A stretch of 14,667 bases of DNA, from NCBI GenBank assembly GCA_002417905.1, contig DIDB01000220.1:1-14667 (forward strand), given 5' to 3'. The notes beneath the pieces were generated by a model. It had not been told where the DNA came from. It did no database searches and saw only the letters and a program-made list of their open reading frames with translations. The translations under genes were made by a program, and so were the position numbers. This document shows, piece by piece, positions 1 through 5,757 of the stretch (the stretch's first letter is position 1; every line of letters starts with the position of its first letter). Source of the stretch: Pseudomonadaceae bacterium UBA5811 (lineage in GTDB: Bacteria > Pseudomonadota > Gammaproteobacteria > Pseudomonadales > Pseudomonadaceae).

Positions 1-306
1 AAAGCCATTGCCGATGCGGGATGGGGCGAATTGATGCGCCAGATCCAGTACAAAGGCGAATGGGCCGGCCGACAGGTCGTCGCCATCGACCGCTGGTATC
101 CCAGCTCGAAGCGTTGCTCGTGTTGCGGGCATACCCTTGAGCGACTGCCTCTGCAGGTCCGCGCCTGGAGTTGCCCGGAATGCGGAACCGAACACGACCG
201 CGACGTGAACGCCGCGATCAACGTGAAAGCCGCCGGGCTGGCGGTGTTAGCCCCTGGAGAGAATGTAAGTGGCATCGGTCAAGTACCGCTGTCCTGTTCT
301 CGTTGA
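1..306 (+). CDS. tnpB: TnpB/OrfB RNA-guided nuclease of an IS200/IS605 element, C-terminal fragment
   Basis: The frame is open from the first base, so only the last 101 residues are visible. They carry the C-terminal hallmarks of TnpB: an IDRWYPSSK motif (about residues 29-37), a four-cysteine zinc ribbon (C39/C42 and C58/C61), and the DRDVNAAIN motif (66-74) that supplies the third RuvC catalytic aspartate. In this family TnpB cuts DNA next to a transposon-associated motif using an RNA from the element's right end, which helps keep the element at its donor site. No frameshift or lost key residue is seen here, so this end looks functional. The first two RuvC acidic residues lie outside the window, so activity cannot be judged. 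The gene is convergent with the flagellar brake gene and appears unrelated to flagellar function. Confidence 0.9.
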   Translation, partial: KAIADAGWGELMRQIQYKGEWAGRQVVAIDRWYPSSKRCSCCGHTLERLPLQVRAWSCPECGTEHDRDVNAAINVKAAGLAVLAPGENVSGIGQVPLSCSR

Positions 307-364
307 ATTGGGAATCCCCGTCCTTTAGGGCGGGGAGCAGTCAAAAGTCATATGACCTGTCGTT
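235..364 (+). ncRNA. predicted right-end guide RNA (omega RNA/reRNA) of TnpB
   Basis: TnpB guide RNAs are known to be processed from the tnpB 3' end plus the element's right end, with the guide taken from flanking DNA. Visible structure fits this. GGGCT (235-239) pairs with AGCCC (249-253). The loop between them contains GCGGT (241-245), which can pair with ACCGC (285-289) to form a pseudoknot. A GC-rich 8-bp hairpin (316-323 with 328-335, loop TTTA) sits just before the boundary. The guide would begin at about 345 and run roughly 16-20 nt. A competing small hairpin, CGGT (276-279) with ACCG (285-288), is also possible. Both ends of the RNA are inferred. Confidence 0.5.
316..335 (+). repeat. 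IS605-type right-end hairpin
   Basis: CCCCGTCC (316-323) pairs with GGGCGGGG (328-335) through eight base pairs, one of them G-U, around a TTTA loop. GC-rich subterminal hairpins of this form mark the right end of IS605-group elements and form the last stem of the TnpB guide RNA scaffold. It lacks a following T tract, so it is not a typical intrinsic terminator. Confidence 0.8.
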
Positions 365-387
365 TTAGTTTTTCGCGCTTCGTTCGC

Positions 388-1128
388 TTACAGACGCTGC
401 AGGCGTTGTTCCCGCTGCAGCTGGTTTACAAAAGACTCGATTTTTCGCTGGATACCGCTGTTGTTCAGGTGAAAGCGCAAGCCTAGCGTAGTGCTGTTGC
501 GAGCCTCATCGTAATGGGCATGTTTCAGCTCGACAGCGACCTCAAGAAGACCCGGCCGCAGCTGGGCTATCAGGTTCTGATATACCTTATAGCGCTTCAG
601 ACCGGCTGGTGCCTGGCCTTCGATCTGCATTTTGCAGCCCCCCGCGGATATATCCAGCAGCTTGCCTTCCAGATACAGATCTTCCCGGGTGTCACTGATT
701 CTTGCATCAGTCCGGCTGATTAGCGCCGCCCGGTAAAAGCGGCGCCGCTGATGATAAGTCAGCCGGGAAGGTAATCTGGCCCAGTAGCAGGGGTAGGCTG
801 TCCGGGCATCCCTGATCACAGGCTCATGGTTTTGCCAGACAACCTGTATACCTTCATAAAAACTCTCAACCCTGAAAGCCTCTGTCTTTTCAAGCAGGCG
901 ATTCCCGTATTTGGGTAGCAGTTCATCCAGCGCCAGATAACCTTCATCCAGTGCCAGCTCAACCAGAAACGTCCGGAAACAGCTGGAGCCCGCTTCAGGG
1001 AAGATAATATTCAGTGGCGCCTGGCTGGCCTGCAATGGGCGTAAAATAGCCGCTATTTCCAGACGGGAGGTCAGCACCTGAGGGGGAGCAGCGCCTTCAT
1101 CCTCTTCCTTGAACACCAGACTGCCCAC
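388..1128 (-). CDS. ycgR: YcgR/FlgZ-type flagellar brake, PilZ c-di-GMP receptor
   Basis: This 246-residue protein has the two-part layout of YcgR: an N-terminal YcgR-type domain (about 15-115) followed by a C-terminal PilZ domain (about 125-235). The c-di-GMP-binding signatures are both present: RRFYR (129-133, the RxxxR motif) and DISAGG (159-164, the D/NxSxxG motif). When loaded with c-di-GMP, family members bind the flagellar motor and slow it or bias its direction, linking second-messenger level to swimming. The GTG start is supported by GGGAGG at 1138-1143, nine bases upstream; no better start is near. It is the last gene after flgM and flgN, with 22 bases between flgN and ycgR, so it is probably expressed from the sigma-28 promoter before flgM. 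The same order occurs in Pseudomonas, where the gene is called flgZ. The family assignment is firm; the physiological effect is inferred. Confidence 0.9.
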   Translation of the reverse strand: MGSLVFKEEDEGAAPPQVLTSRLEIAAILRPLQASQAPLNIIFPEAGSSCFRTFLVELALDEGYLALDELLPKYGNRLLEKTEAFRVESFYEGIQVVWQNHEPVIRDARTAYPCYWARLPSRLTYHQRRRFYRAALISRTDARISDTREDLYLEGKLLDISAGGCKMQIEGQAPAGLKRYKVYQNLIAQLRPGLLEVAVELKHAHYDEARNSTTLGLRFHLNNSGIQRKIESFVNQLQREQRLQRL

Positions 1129-1150
1129 TTTCTGTTTCCTCCCGTTAAAA

Positions 1151-1618
1151 TCAGGCCGTGCTAAGTGGCTTTTGCCAGCCCATTTTAGTGGTATTGCCGC
1201 TTTTGTTATAAATTTTTACCGTATCGTTTCCGACACTGCCATGCAGCACAATACCCAGCATCCGCTCTGTGGCTGTTTTGCTGATATGAATCAGCCGGCC
1301 ATTGTGCTCATTATGCTTCCGGCAATCTGCCAGTAATTGTTCAAGCACCTTGATCTGCGGGGCTCCCTCTGCTCCGGCCAGCATTTCGAGGCTCTCGGCC
1401 GTATCAGGCAGGGCCTGCTGTTTCAGGCTGGCCGAGCGCTGTCGCCCGTGCTCTGCCAGTAGCCCGATCAGTGGTTGTTTGTCGGCCAGAATCTGTTCCA
1501 GCGGGGCAAGATCCCGCTGCTCCAGGGTGCGACGCTCCTGCTGGATCAGCTCCCGCAGCCGGGTTGCTGTTTCAATATCTTCGGTGATCTGTGCCAGAAG
1601 ATCCGCTTTTTCTGCCAT
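1151..1618 (-). CDS. flgN: FlgN, export chaperone for the hook-filament junction proteins
   Basis: The 155-residue product is rich in heptad-like helices (about 1-65 and 85-120), as in FlgN. In characterised bacteria FlgN binds the C-termini of FlgK and FlgL in the cytoplasm and delivers them to the flagellar type III export gate. Sequence conservation in this family is low, so the call rests partly on size, helical character and position directly downstream of flgM. The ATG start has a purine-rich GGGGGGAG just upstream (1621-1628), with short spacing. A 24-base gap separates it from flgM and 22 bases separate it from the brake gene, which indicates one transcript. One likely client, FlgK, is encoded at the far end of this window. 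The last 25 residues look poorly conserved and probably disordered. Confidence 0.85.
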   Translation of the reverse strand: MAEKADLLAQITEDIETATRLRELIQQERRTLEQRDLAPLEQILADKQPLIGLLAEHGRQRSASLKQQALPDTAESLEMLAGAEGAPQIKVLEQLLADCRKHNEHNGRLIHISKTATERMLGIVLHGSVGNDTVKIYNKSGNTTKMGWQKPLSTA

Positions 1619-1642
1619 AACTCCCCCCAGGGAATGGTTTGG

Positions 1643-1972
1643 TTATGAATGCTCACTTTCCAGCAGCCTGGTTGCCACCTGCTGGCTGTTGACTTGATAG
1701 CTGCCTGTACTGATGGCCTGTTTCAGGGTCGCCACACGCTCTGAATCCACTTCTGGCAAATCCTGCAACTGTCCGGTCATCTGGCTGAGCTGCCGGGCTT
1801 CCTGGCTGAAATTGACGCTTTCCCCAGATGCCGGTGTCTGGACCGGTGTGCGGGTACTATCAGCCAAAGCAGCCACTCCACTTTCGGATCCGGAGGATCG
1901 GGCCGCTCCAGTTTTGCCAGTGGTTGTGCCCGGCGGGCTGTTGCTGCCGGAGCGATTAAACTCGATGACCAT
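1643..1972 (-). CDS. flgM: FlgM, anti-sigma-28 factor
   Basis: FlgM binds and silences the flagellar sigma factor FliA (sigma-28) until the hook-basal body is finished, and is then secreted through it. The 109-residue protein has the usual layout: a disordered Ser/Thr/Pro/Gly-rich N-terminal half (about 5-50) and a conserved C-terminal sigma-binding half from VNFSQEA onward. This includes the DSERVATLKQAI helix, then GSY and a final helix with QVATRLLE. The ATG start has GAGG eight bases upstream (1981-1984). It is first in the flgM-flgN-ycgR operon and has a sigma-28 promoter about 35 bases upstream, giving the negative feedback loop known from other flagellar systems. Confidence 0.93.
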   Translation of the reverse strand: MVIEFNRSGSNSPPGTTTGKTGAARSSGSESGVAALADSTRTPVQTPASGESVNFSQEARQLSQMTGQLQDLPEVDSERVATLKQAISTGSYQVNSQQVATRLLESEHS

Positions 1973-2007
1973 GGGATAAACCTCAGAAAGAACCTGCGCT
2001 GGTTTTG

Positions 2008-2034
2008 CTATCGGATTACCCGGTCAAATCTTTA
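2008..2034 (-). promoter_or_regulatory. sigma-28 (FliA) promoter of flgM-flgN-ycgR
   Basis: Read on the minus strand, TAAAGATT (2034-2027), an 11-base spacer and TCCGATAG (2015-2008) match the FliA consensus TAAAGTTT-N11-GCCGATAA at 13 of 16 positions with exact spacing. Transcription should begin near 2000, giving a leader of about 28 bases before the flgM ATG. It lies in the 94-base gap between flgA and flgM, where I see no terminator, so read-through from flgA is also possible. Confidence 0.82.
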
Positions 2035-2066
2035 ACAATTTGTCAGGGATGGGAAGTGGATCAAAG

Positions 2067-2816
2067 TTACAGATTGACTTCCACCTGTCCTGGTGCTGTG
2101 ACGGTTGCTCTTAGTGTCCGTCCCGAGCTCAGGTTCCTGACCCGGATCTGCTGGCCTCTCGCTCCTCCGGACAGGGCCTCGCCACTCATCCGGACACTGA
2201 TACCCGGTCCGCTAGCCTGGATCACCACCTGGTCTCCTTTGCGCACATCCAATGGCAGCCTGACAGCAGCCGGTGGAATAGCCTGATCCGGACGTATGGG
2301 GCGGGTCAGGCTGTTGCCGATCACCTGTTCCAGTCCGGTCAGATAGCCCTGGCTGAGCAGGCCCGTGTCCCGTTCAGCCAGACTGACATCTTCAGCCTGA
2401 ATCAGTGCATTGCGCCGGAGAGGCCGCAGGGCTACTACCACCTCCCGGAACAGGCGGACCCTGGCCGGAACAAAGACCGTCCAGGGCTGGGCGCTATCGC
2501 ACTGTACCCGGACAGTTACCCGGCCCACCGGGATCAGCGGGCTTTCCAGCCGGGCGCCCAGGGGCATATCACAATCTGCCAGCTGCAGACGGGTATCCAG
2601 CCGGTTGACCTCTATTTCGTGGCGGGCCTGAATGCCGTTTTGCTGCAGATACTCGTCCACAGTGCTCTCAAGATATGCCTGGGTGGTGTCGATAAGCTGT
2701 TCAGTAAAGGTTGCGGCCCTGAGGCCCGGACCGGCACCTGTGGCCAGTATGGCCAGCAGGATGCCCGGGATCGCACCTGTGAAAAAGCGGCGGAAACATG
2801 TCAGCTTTCTGTTCAT
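2067..2816 (-). CDS. flgA: FlgA, periplasmic chaperone for P-ring assembly
   Basis: FlgA binds FlgI in the periplasm and assists assembly of the P ring around the rod. From the ATG at 2816 the protein has 249 residues. It has a signal peptide with a basic start (MNRK, then RR), a hydrophobic core and a likely cleavage after GLRA at about residue 34. The middle and C-terminal part (about 130-249) is the SAF/FlgA-type domain, with the VALRPLRRNALIQAEDV segment and a C-terminal beta region ending in GQVEVNL. A TTG at 2852 would extend the frame by 12 residues, but this spoils the signal peptide and overlaps the putative promoter, so I prefer the ATG. No good ribosome-binding site precedes it. 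It is divergent from cheV and lies upstream of flgM, as in Pseudomonas. Confidence 0.92.
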   Translation of the reverse strand: MNRKLTCFRRFFTGAIPGILLAILATGAGPGLRAATFTEQLIDTTQAYLESTVDEYLQQNGIQARHEIEVNRLDTRLQLADCDMPLGARLESPLIPVGRVTVRVQCDSAQPWTVFVPARVRLFREVVVALRPLRRNALIQAEDVSLAERDTGLLSQGYLTGLEQVIGNSLTRPIRPDQAIPPAAVRLPLDVRKGDQVVIQASGPGISVRMSGEALSGGARGQQIRVRNLSSGRTLRATVTAPGQVEVNL

Positions 2817-2828
2817 ACTGATCTTGCA

Positions 2829-2844
2829 CGCAAGGGGCGTGCCG
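2829..2844 (-). promoter_or_regulatory. putative sigma-54 promoter of flgA, very close to the start codon
   Basis: On the minus strand CGGCACGCCCCTTGCG (2844-2829) has the invariant GG (2843-2842), ten bases, and GC (2831-2830). It matches TGGCACG-N4-TTGC except at the first base. Transcription would start near 2818, only two bases before the flgA ATG. The same bases form an inverted repeat, GCACGC (2826-2831) with GCGTGC (2837-2842). The match is strong, but the unusual spacing leaves its use uncertain. Confidence 0.5.
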
Positions 2845-2881
2845 CCAGGCAAACTGGATCTGTTAATCGGGGGGAAGGGGC

Positions 2882-3820
2882 ATGACTGGCTTATTGGATT
2901 CGGTCAACCAGCGTACCCAGCTGGTCGGGCAGAACCGTCTGGAGTTGCTGCTGTTCCGTCTGGAAGGCCCGCAGCTGTATGGCATCAATGTATTCAAGGT
3001 CAAAGAGGTTCTGCAGTGCCCGCGTTTGACTGTTCTGCCCAGAGCCAGCGCTGTGGTTCGTGGTGTGGCCAATATCCGGGGGGGGACCCTGCCCATTCTT
3101 GACCTGTCCATGGCCACTGGCAAACCACCGCTGAAGGCGACCCGTGACTGCTTTGCAGTCATTACTGAATACAACAACCGGATTCTTGGCTTTCTGGTGC
3201 GCTCGGTGGAACGCATCATCAACATGAACTGGGAGAATATCCTGCCGCCTCCCAGAGGTGCGGGGCGCAACCATTACCTGACGGCGGTTACCCATGTGGA
3301 TGGGGAAATGGTCGAAATTCTGGATGTGGAAAAAGTCCTGTCCGAAGTCGCACCGGTTCCGGAAGATGTATCCCGTTCGGTCATTGCGCAGGTTGCAGAG
3401 GCGGGCCGGAAACCACAGGCCACCCGGGTGCTGATTGTGGATGACTCCGCAGTGGCCCGCAAACAGGTGATCCGCTGTCTGGAGCAGCTTGGCGTTGAAG
3501 TGGTCGCCCTGAATGACGGGCGTCAGGCCCTGAATTATCTGCAATCCATGGCAGATGCCGGGAAAAATCCGGCGGATGAGCTGCTGATGATGATTTCAGA
3601 TATCGAGATGCCCGAAATGGATGGCTATACTTTGACGACAGAAGTCCGGCACGATCCCCGCATGAAATCGCTGTATATCCTTTTGCATACCTCACTGTCT
3701 GGCGTATTTAACCAGGCCATGGTCAAGCGGGTCGGTGCTGATGATTTTCTGGCCAAATTTCATGCAGATGAGCTGGCCAGCCGGGTTGTGGAGCGCATTA
3801 AGGCAGCGGACGGGAACTGA
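2882..3820 (+). CDS. cheV: CheV, CheW-receiver chemotaxis coupling protein
   Basis: The 312-residue protein joins a CheW-like coupling domain (about 15-155) to a response-regulator receiver domain (about 182-305). CheV proteins sit in chemoreceptor arrays beside CheA and CheW; phosphorylation of the receiver by CheA tunes receptor-kinase coupling (adaptation). The CheW part shows the conserved YGINVFKVKEV and RGVANIRGG segments. The receiver retains its full set of active-site residues: the acidic pair D187/D188, phospho-acceptor D240 in SDIEMPEMDG, T270, and K292. The ATG is preceded by a purine-rich GGGGGGAAGGGG tract. It is divergent from flgA with a 65-base gap and lies upstream of cheR, matching the cheVR pair of Pseudomonas. 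I found no convincing promoter in the gap, although cheVR is sigma-28-dependent in P. aeruginosa. Confidence 0.95.
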   Translation: MTGLLDSVNQRTQLVGQNRLELLLFRLEGPQLYGINVFKVKEVLQCPRLTVLPRASAVVRGVANIRGGTLPILDLSMATGKPPLKATRDCFAVITEYNNRILGFLVRSVERIINMNWENILPPPRGAGRNHYLTAVTHVDGEMVEILDVEKVLSEVAPVPEDVSRSVIAQVAEAGRKPQATRVLIVDDSAVARKQVIRCLEQLGVEVVALNDGRQALNYLQSMADAGKNPADELLMMISDIEMPEMDGYTLTTEVRHDPRMKSLYILLHTSLSGVFNQAMVKRVGADDFLAKFHADELASRVVERIKAADGN

Positions 3821-3895
3821 GGGTCCGCAGAGCGGGTTCCGGGCAGTCCGCCTGTGGGCCCAGTCAAGAAACCTGATTATCAGGCGAATCGAAAC

Positions 3896-4720
3896 GTGCC
3901 AGCCAATTCTGATTTTGACCGGTTCCGGGCTTTTCTGGAAAAAAGCTGCGGAATCCAGCTGGGTACCAACAAGGAATACCTGGTTTCCAGCCGTCTGAAC
4001 CGCCTGATGGAGCAGCAGGGCCTGAAAACCCTGGGAGAGCTGGTCAACCGGATCCAGAGCCAGCCTTATGGTGGCTTGCGGAATCAGGTCATTGATGCCA
4101 TGACCACCAATGAAACCCTGTGGTTCCGGGACAGCTATCCGTTTGAGGTGCTGAAACAGCGCATCCTGCCAGAGCTGCTGGACGGCAATGCAGGTGGCCG
4201 GTTACGTATCTGGTCTGCCGCCTGTTCTTCGGGTCAGGAGCCCTACTCGCTGGCCATGGCCATTGATGAGTTCGAGCGGAGCCGGCCGGGCCAGATCAGG
4301 GGTGGGGTGCAGATTGTGGCTACGGATCTTTCTGCTACGGTACTGGAGCAGTGCCGGCAGGGGGAATATGACAGTCTGGCCATTGCCCGGGGCCTGTCCA
4401 GCGAACGCCTGCAGCGCTATTTCGATTCCCTGCCGGGTGGTGCCTGGCGGATCCGGCCGGCTGTACGCAGCCGTGTGGAGTTCCGGGCCTTGAACCTGCT
4501 GGACAGTTATGCCCTGCTGGGCAAGTTTGAGGTCATCTTCTGCCGCAATGTGCTGATCTATTTTTCCGCCGAGATGAAAAAAGACATTCTGGCCCGGATG
4601 CATGCTGCCCTGAAGCCGGGAGGCTATCTGTTCCTGGGGGCATCAGAAGCCCTGAATGGACTGCCCGAGCTTTACCAGATGGTCCAGTGCAGTCCGGGAA
4701 TAGTCTATAAAGCCCGCTGA
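3896..4720 (+). CDS. cheR: CheR, chemoreceptor glutamate methyltransferase
   Basis: CheR transfers methyl groups from S-adenosylmethionine to glutamates of chemoreceptors, giving adaptation together with the CheB methylesterase. From the GTG at 3896 the protein has 274 residues, the usual size. It has a helical N-terminal domain (about 5-75) ending in TTNETLWFRD, then a Rossmann-type methyltransferase domain. That domain holds the cofactor-binding WSAACSSGQEPYSL (106-119), ATDLS (142-146) and CRNVLIYF (216-223). I chose this start because MPANSDFDRF aligns with the start of Pseudomonas CheR1 and AGGCGA lies eight bases upstream. A GTG at 3854 would add 14 residues but has no ribosome-binding site. 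The gap after cheV is 75 bases, so co-transcription is likely; an intrinsic terminator follows. Confidence 0.94.
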   Translation: MPANSDFDRFRAFLEKSCGIQLGTNKEYLVSSRLNRLMEQQGLKTLGELVNRIQSQPYGGLRNQVIDAMTTNETLWFRDSYPFEVLKQRILPELLDGNAGGRLRIWSAACSSGQEPYSLAMAIDEFERSRPGQIRGGVQIVATDLSATVLEQCRQGEYDSLAIARGLSSERLQRYFDSLPGGAWRIRPAVRSRVEFRALNLLDSYALLGKFEVIFCRNVLIYFSAEMKKDILARMHAALKPGGYLFLGASEALNGLPELYQMVQCSPGIVYKAR

Positions 4721-4805
4721 TTGACCCGCCAGGCTTCCGTCACTTTGGGAACGATCTGTCTGTCTGCAGGGCTGATGCAGGCCAGCCGCCGGTTATTTTT
4801 CTGAC

Positions 4806-4843
4806 GCTTTCCGGTAACTGCTTGTCTGGAAAGCTCTTTTTTT
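4806..4843 (+). terminator. Rho-independent terminator of cheV-cheR
   Basis: GCTTTCCGG (4806-4814) pairs with CTGGAAAGC (4826-4834) through nine base pairs including one G-U, with an 11-base loop. TC and seven T residues follow (4835-4843). It ends the chemotaxis pair and shields the flgB promoter, which begins only two bases later. Confidence 0.85.
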
Positions 4844-4844
4844 A

Positions 4845-4860
4845 TGGCACCGAGATTGCT
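4845..4860 (+). promoter_or_regulatory. sigma-54 promoter of flgBCDE
   Basis: TGGCAC (4845-4850), five bases, then TTGCT (4856-4860) matches the sigma-54 consensus TGGCAC-N5-TTGCW exactly, with the invariant GG (4846-4847) and GC (4858-4859) ten bases apart. Transcription should start near 4871, giving a leader of about 28 bases before the flgB ATG. Sigma-54 promoters need an activator; in Pseudomonas flgBCDE depends on FleR. No activator site could be recognised. Confidence 0.9.
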
Positions 4861-4898
4861 TGGTCAGGCCTGAACACTGTTGTGGCAGGGGCTTGACC

Positions 4899-5306
4899 AT
4901 GAGTATTTCCTTCCAGAATGCCTTCGGCATTCACGAACAGGCTCTGGACTTTCGCTCAAAGCGGGCTGAAGTGCTGGGCAACAACATTACCAATGCCAGT
5001 ACGCCAGGCTATCAGGCCCGTGATCTGGACTTTGGTGCCCTGCTGGCTGCCCAGCAGAAACAGAACGGTCCTTTTGAACTGGAAACCACCCGCAGCCAGC
5101 ATCTGGCGGCTGAAGGCGTGGGAACCGATGCCGTATCCCAGTCGTTGCGCTACCGGATCCCCAACCAGCCTTCACTGGACCAGAACACCGTAGATGAACA
5201 GCTGGAGCAGGCCAAATATGCAGAGAATGCCCTGCAGTTCCAGGCCAGCTTTACTCTGCTGAACAACAAATTCAAGGGACTGGTTACCGCCATCCGGGGA
5301 GAATGA
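4899..5306 (+). CDS. flgB: FlgB, proximal rod protein
   Basis: FlgB forms part of the proximal rod that joins the MS ring to the distal rod in the periplasm; it is exported by the flagellar type III apparatus and has no signal peptide. From the ATG at 4899 the product has 135 residues, typical of FlgB. It shows the N-terminal rod signature NNITNASTPGYQARDLDF (about 28-45) and a helical C-terminus with LLNNKFKGLVTAIRG. The AGGGG at 4887-4891 lies seven bases upstream of this ATG. The frame extends upstream to a TTG at 4860, but that lies in the promoter and is not the start. It is first in the flgBCDE operon; three bases separate it from flgC. Confidence 0.95.
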   Translation: MSISFQNAFGIHEQALDFRSKRAEVLGNNITNASTPGYQARDLDFGALLAAQQKQNGPFELETTRSQHLAAEGVGTDAVSQSLRYRIPNQPSLDQNTVDEQLEQAKYAENALQFQASFTLLNNKFKGLVTAIRGE

Positions 5307-5309
5307 TCC

Positions 5310-5744
5310 ATGTCACTGAGCAGCCTGTTCAATATCGCCGGCAGTGGCATGAGTGCCCAGAATGTCCGGCTGAATACCGTCGCCAGTAATATCGCCAACG
5401 CCGACACCGTGTCTTCCAGTGTGGGCCAGACTTACCGGGCACGCCATCCGGTGTTTGCCACCGTATTCAGTGATGCCCGGGATGACTCGCTGTTCCAGAG
5501 CGAGACCCAGGCCGGGGCAGGGGTCCAGGTGGCTGGCATCATCGAGGATGACAGCAGCCTGCAGGCCCGTTACGAGCCTGCTCATCCGGCTGCGGATAAA
5601 GACGGCTATGTTTACTATCCTAATGTCAATGTGGTTGAGGAAATGGCTGACATGATCTCGGCCAGCCGCTCATTCCAGACCAATGCCGAAGTGATGAATA
5701 CGGCTAAACAGATGATGCAGAAAGTGCTGACCCTGGGCCAGTAA
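5310..5744 (+). CDS. flgC: FlgC, proximal rod protein
   Basis: FlgC is a second proximal rod subunit, assembled with FlgB and FlgF below the distal rod. The 144-residue product is of normal length. The N-terminal helix carries the rod/hook signature, here with LNTVASNIANADT (about 22-34). The C-terminus holds the conserved helix from NVNVVEEMADMISASRSF to MQKVLTLGQ, which packs with the N-terminal helix in the rod. GGGGAGAA at the end of flgB serves as ribosome-binding site, and the three-base gap suggests translational coupling. flgD follows after 13 bases. Confidence 0.96.
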   Translation: MSLSSLFNIAGSGMSAQNVRLNTVASNIANADTVSSSVGQTYRARHPVFATVFSDARDDSLFQSETQAGAGVQVAGIIEDDSSLQARYEPAHPAADKDGYVYYPNVNVVEEMADMISASRSFQTNAEVMNTAKQMMQKVLTLGQ

Positions 5745-5757
5745 GGAGTCCTGATCC

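Larger units (their letters stand above)
1..344 (+). mobile_element. IS200/IS605-family element, right (3') part, cut by the window start
   Basis: The stretch holds the 3' third of a TnpB/OrfB gene followed by a right end typical of this family: an 8-bp stem with a TTTA tetraloop (316-335) and then TCAA at 341-344. TCAA is the right cleavage sequence known for IS608, so I place the element boundary after 344 by analogy. These elements have no terminal inverted repeats and make no target duplication; TnpA Y1 transposase recognises the subterminal hairpins. The left end, any tnpA and the target tetra- or pentanucleotide lie outside the window. The boundary is inferred and could be off by a few bases. 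Confidence 0.75.

Noticed and set aside
375..387. Short GCG...CGC inverted bases beside a T-rich run after ycgR, considered as a terminator
   Set aside because: The stem is only three base pairs and the T run lies on the wrong strand for ycgR.
2751..2764. GG-N10-GC on the plus strand within flgA, considered as a cheV promoter
   Set aside because: The flanking bases match the sigma-54 consensus poorly and it lies about 120 bases upstream within coding sequence. Such spacing patterns arise often by chance in GC-rich DNA.
2817..2852. Upstream TTG start for flgA
   Set aside because: It would place 12 non-signal-like residues before a good signal peptide and would run through the sigma-54-type element.
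2817..2881. Search for a sigma-28 promoter for cheV in the flgA-cheV gap
   Set aside because: No sequence resembling TAAAGTTT-N11-GCCGATAA was found. cheVR may use a weaker or different promoter, so no feature is called.
3854..3895. Upstream GTG start for cheR
   Set aside because: There is no ribosome-binding site, and the extra residues do not resemble CheR family starts. The GTG at 3896 gives the usual 274 residues.
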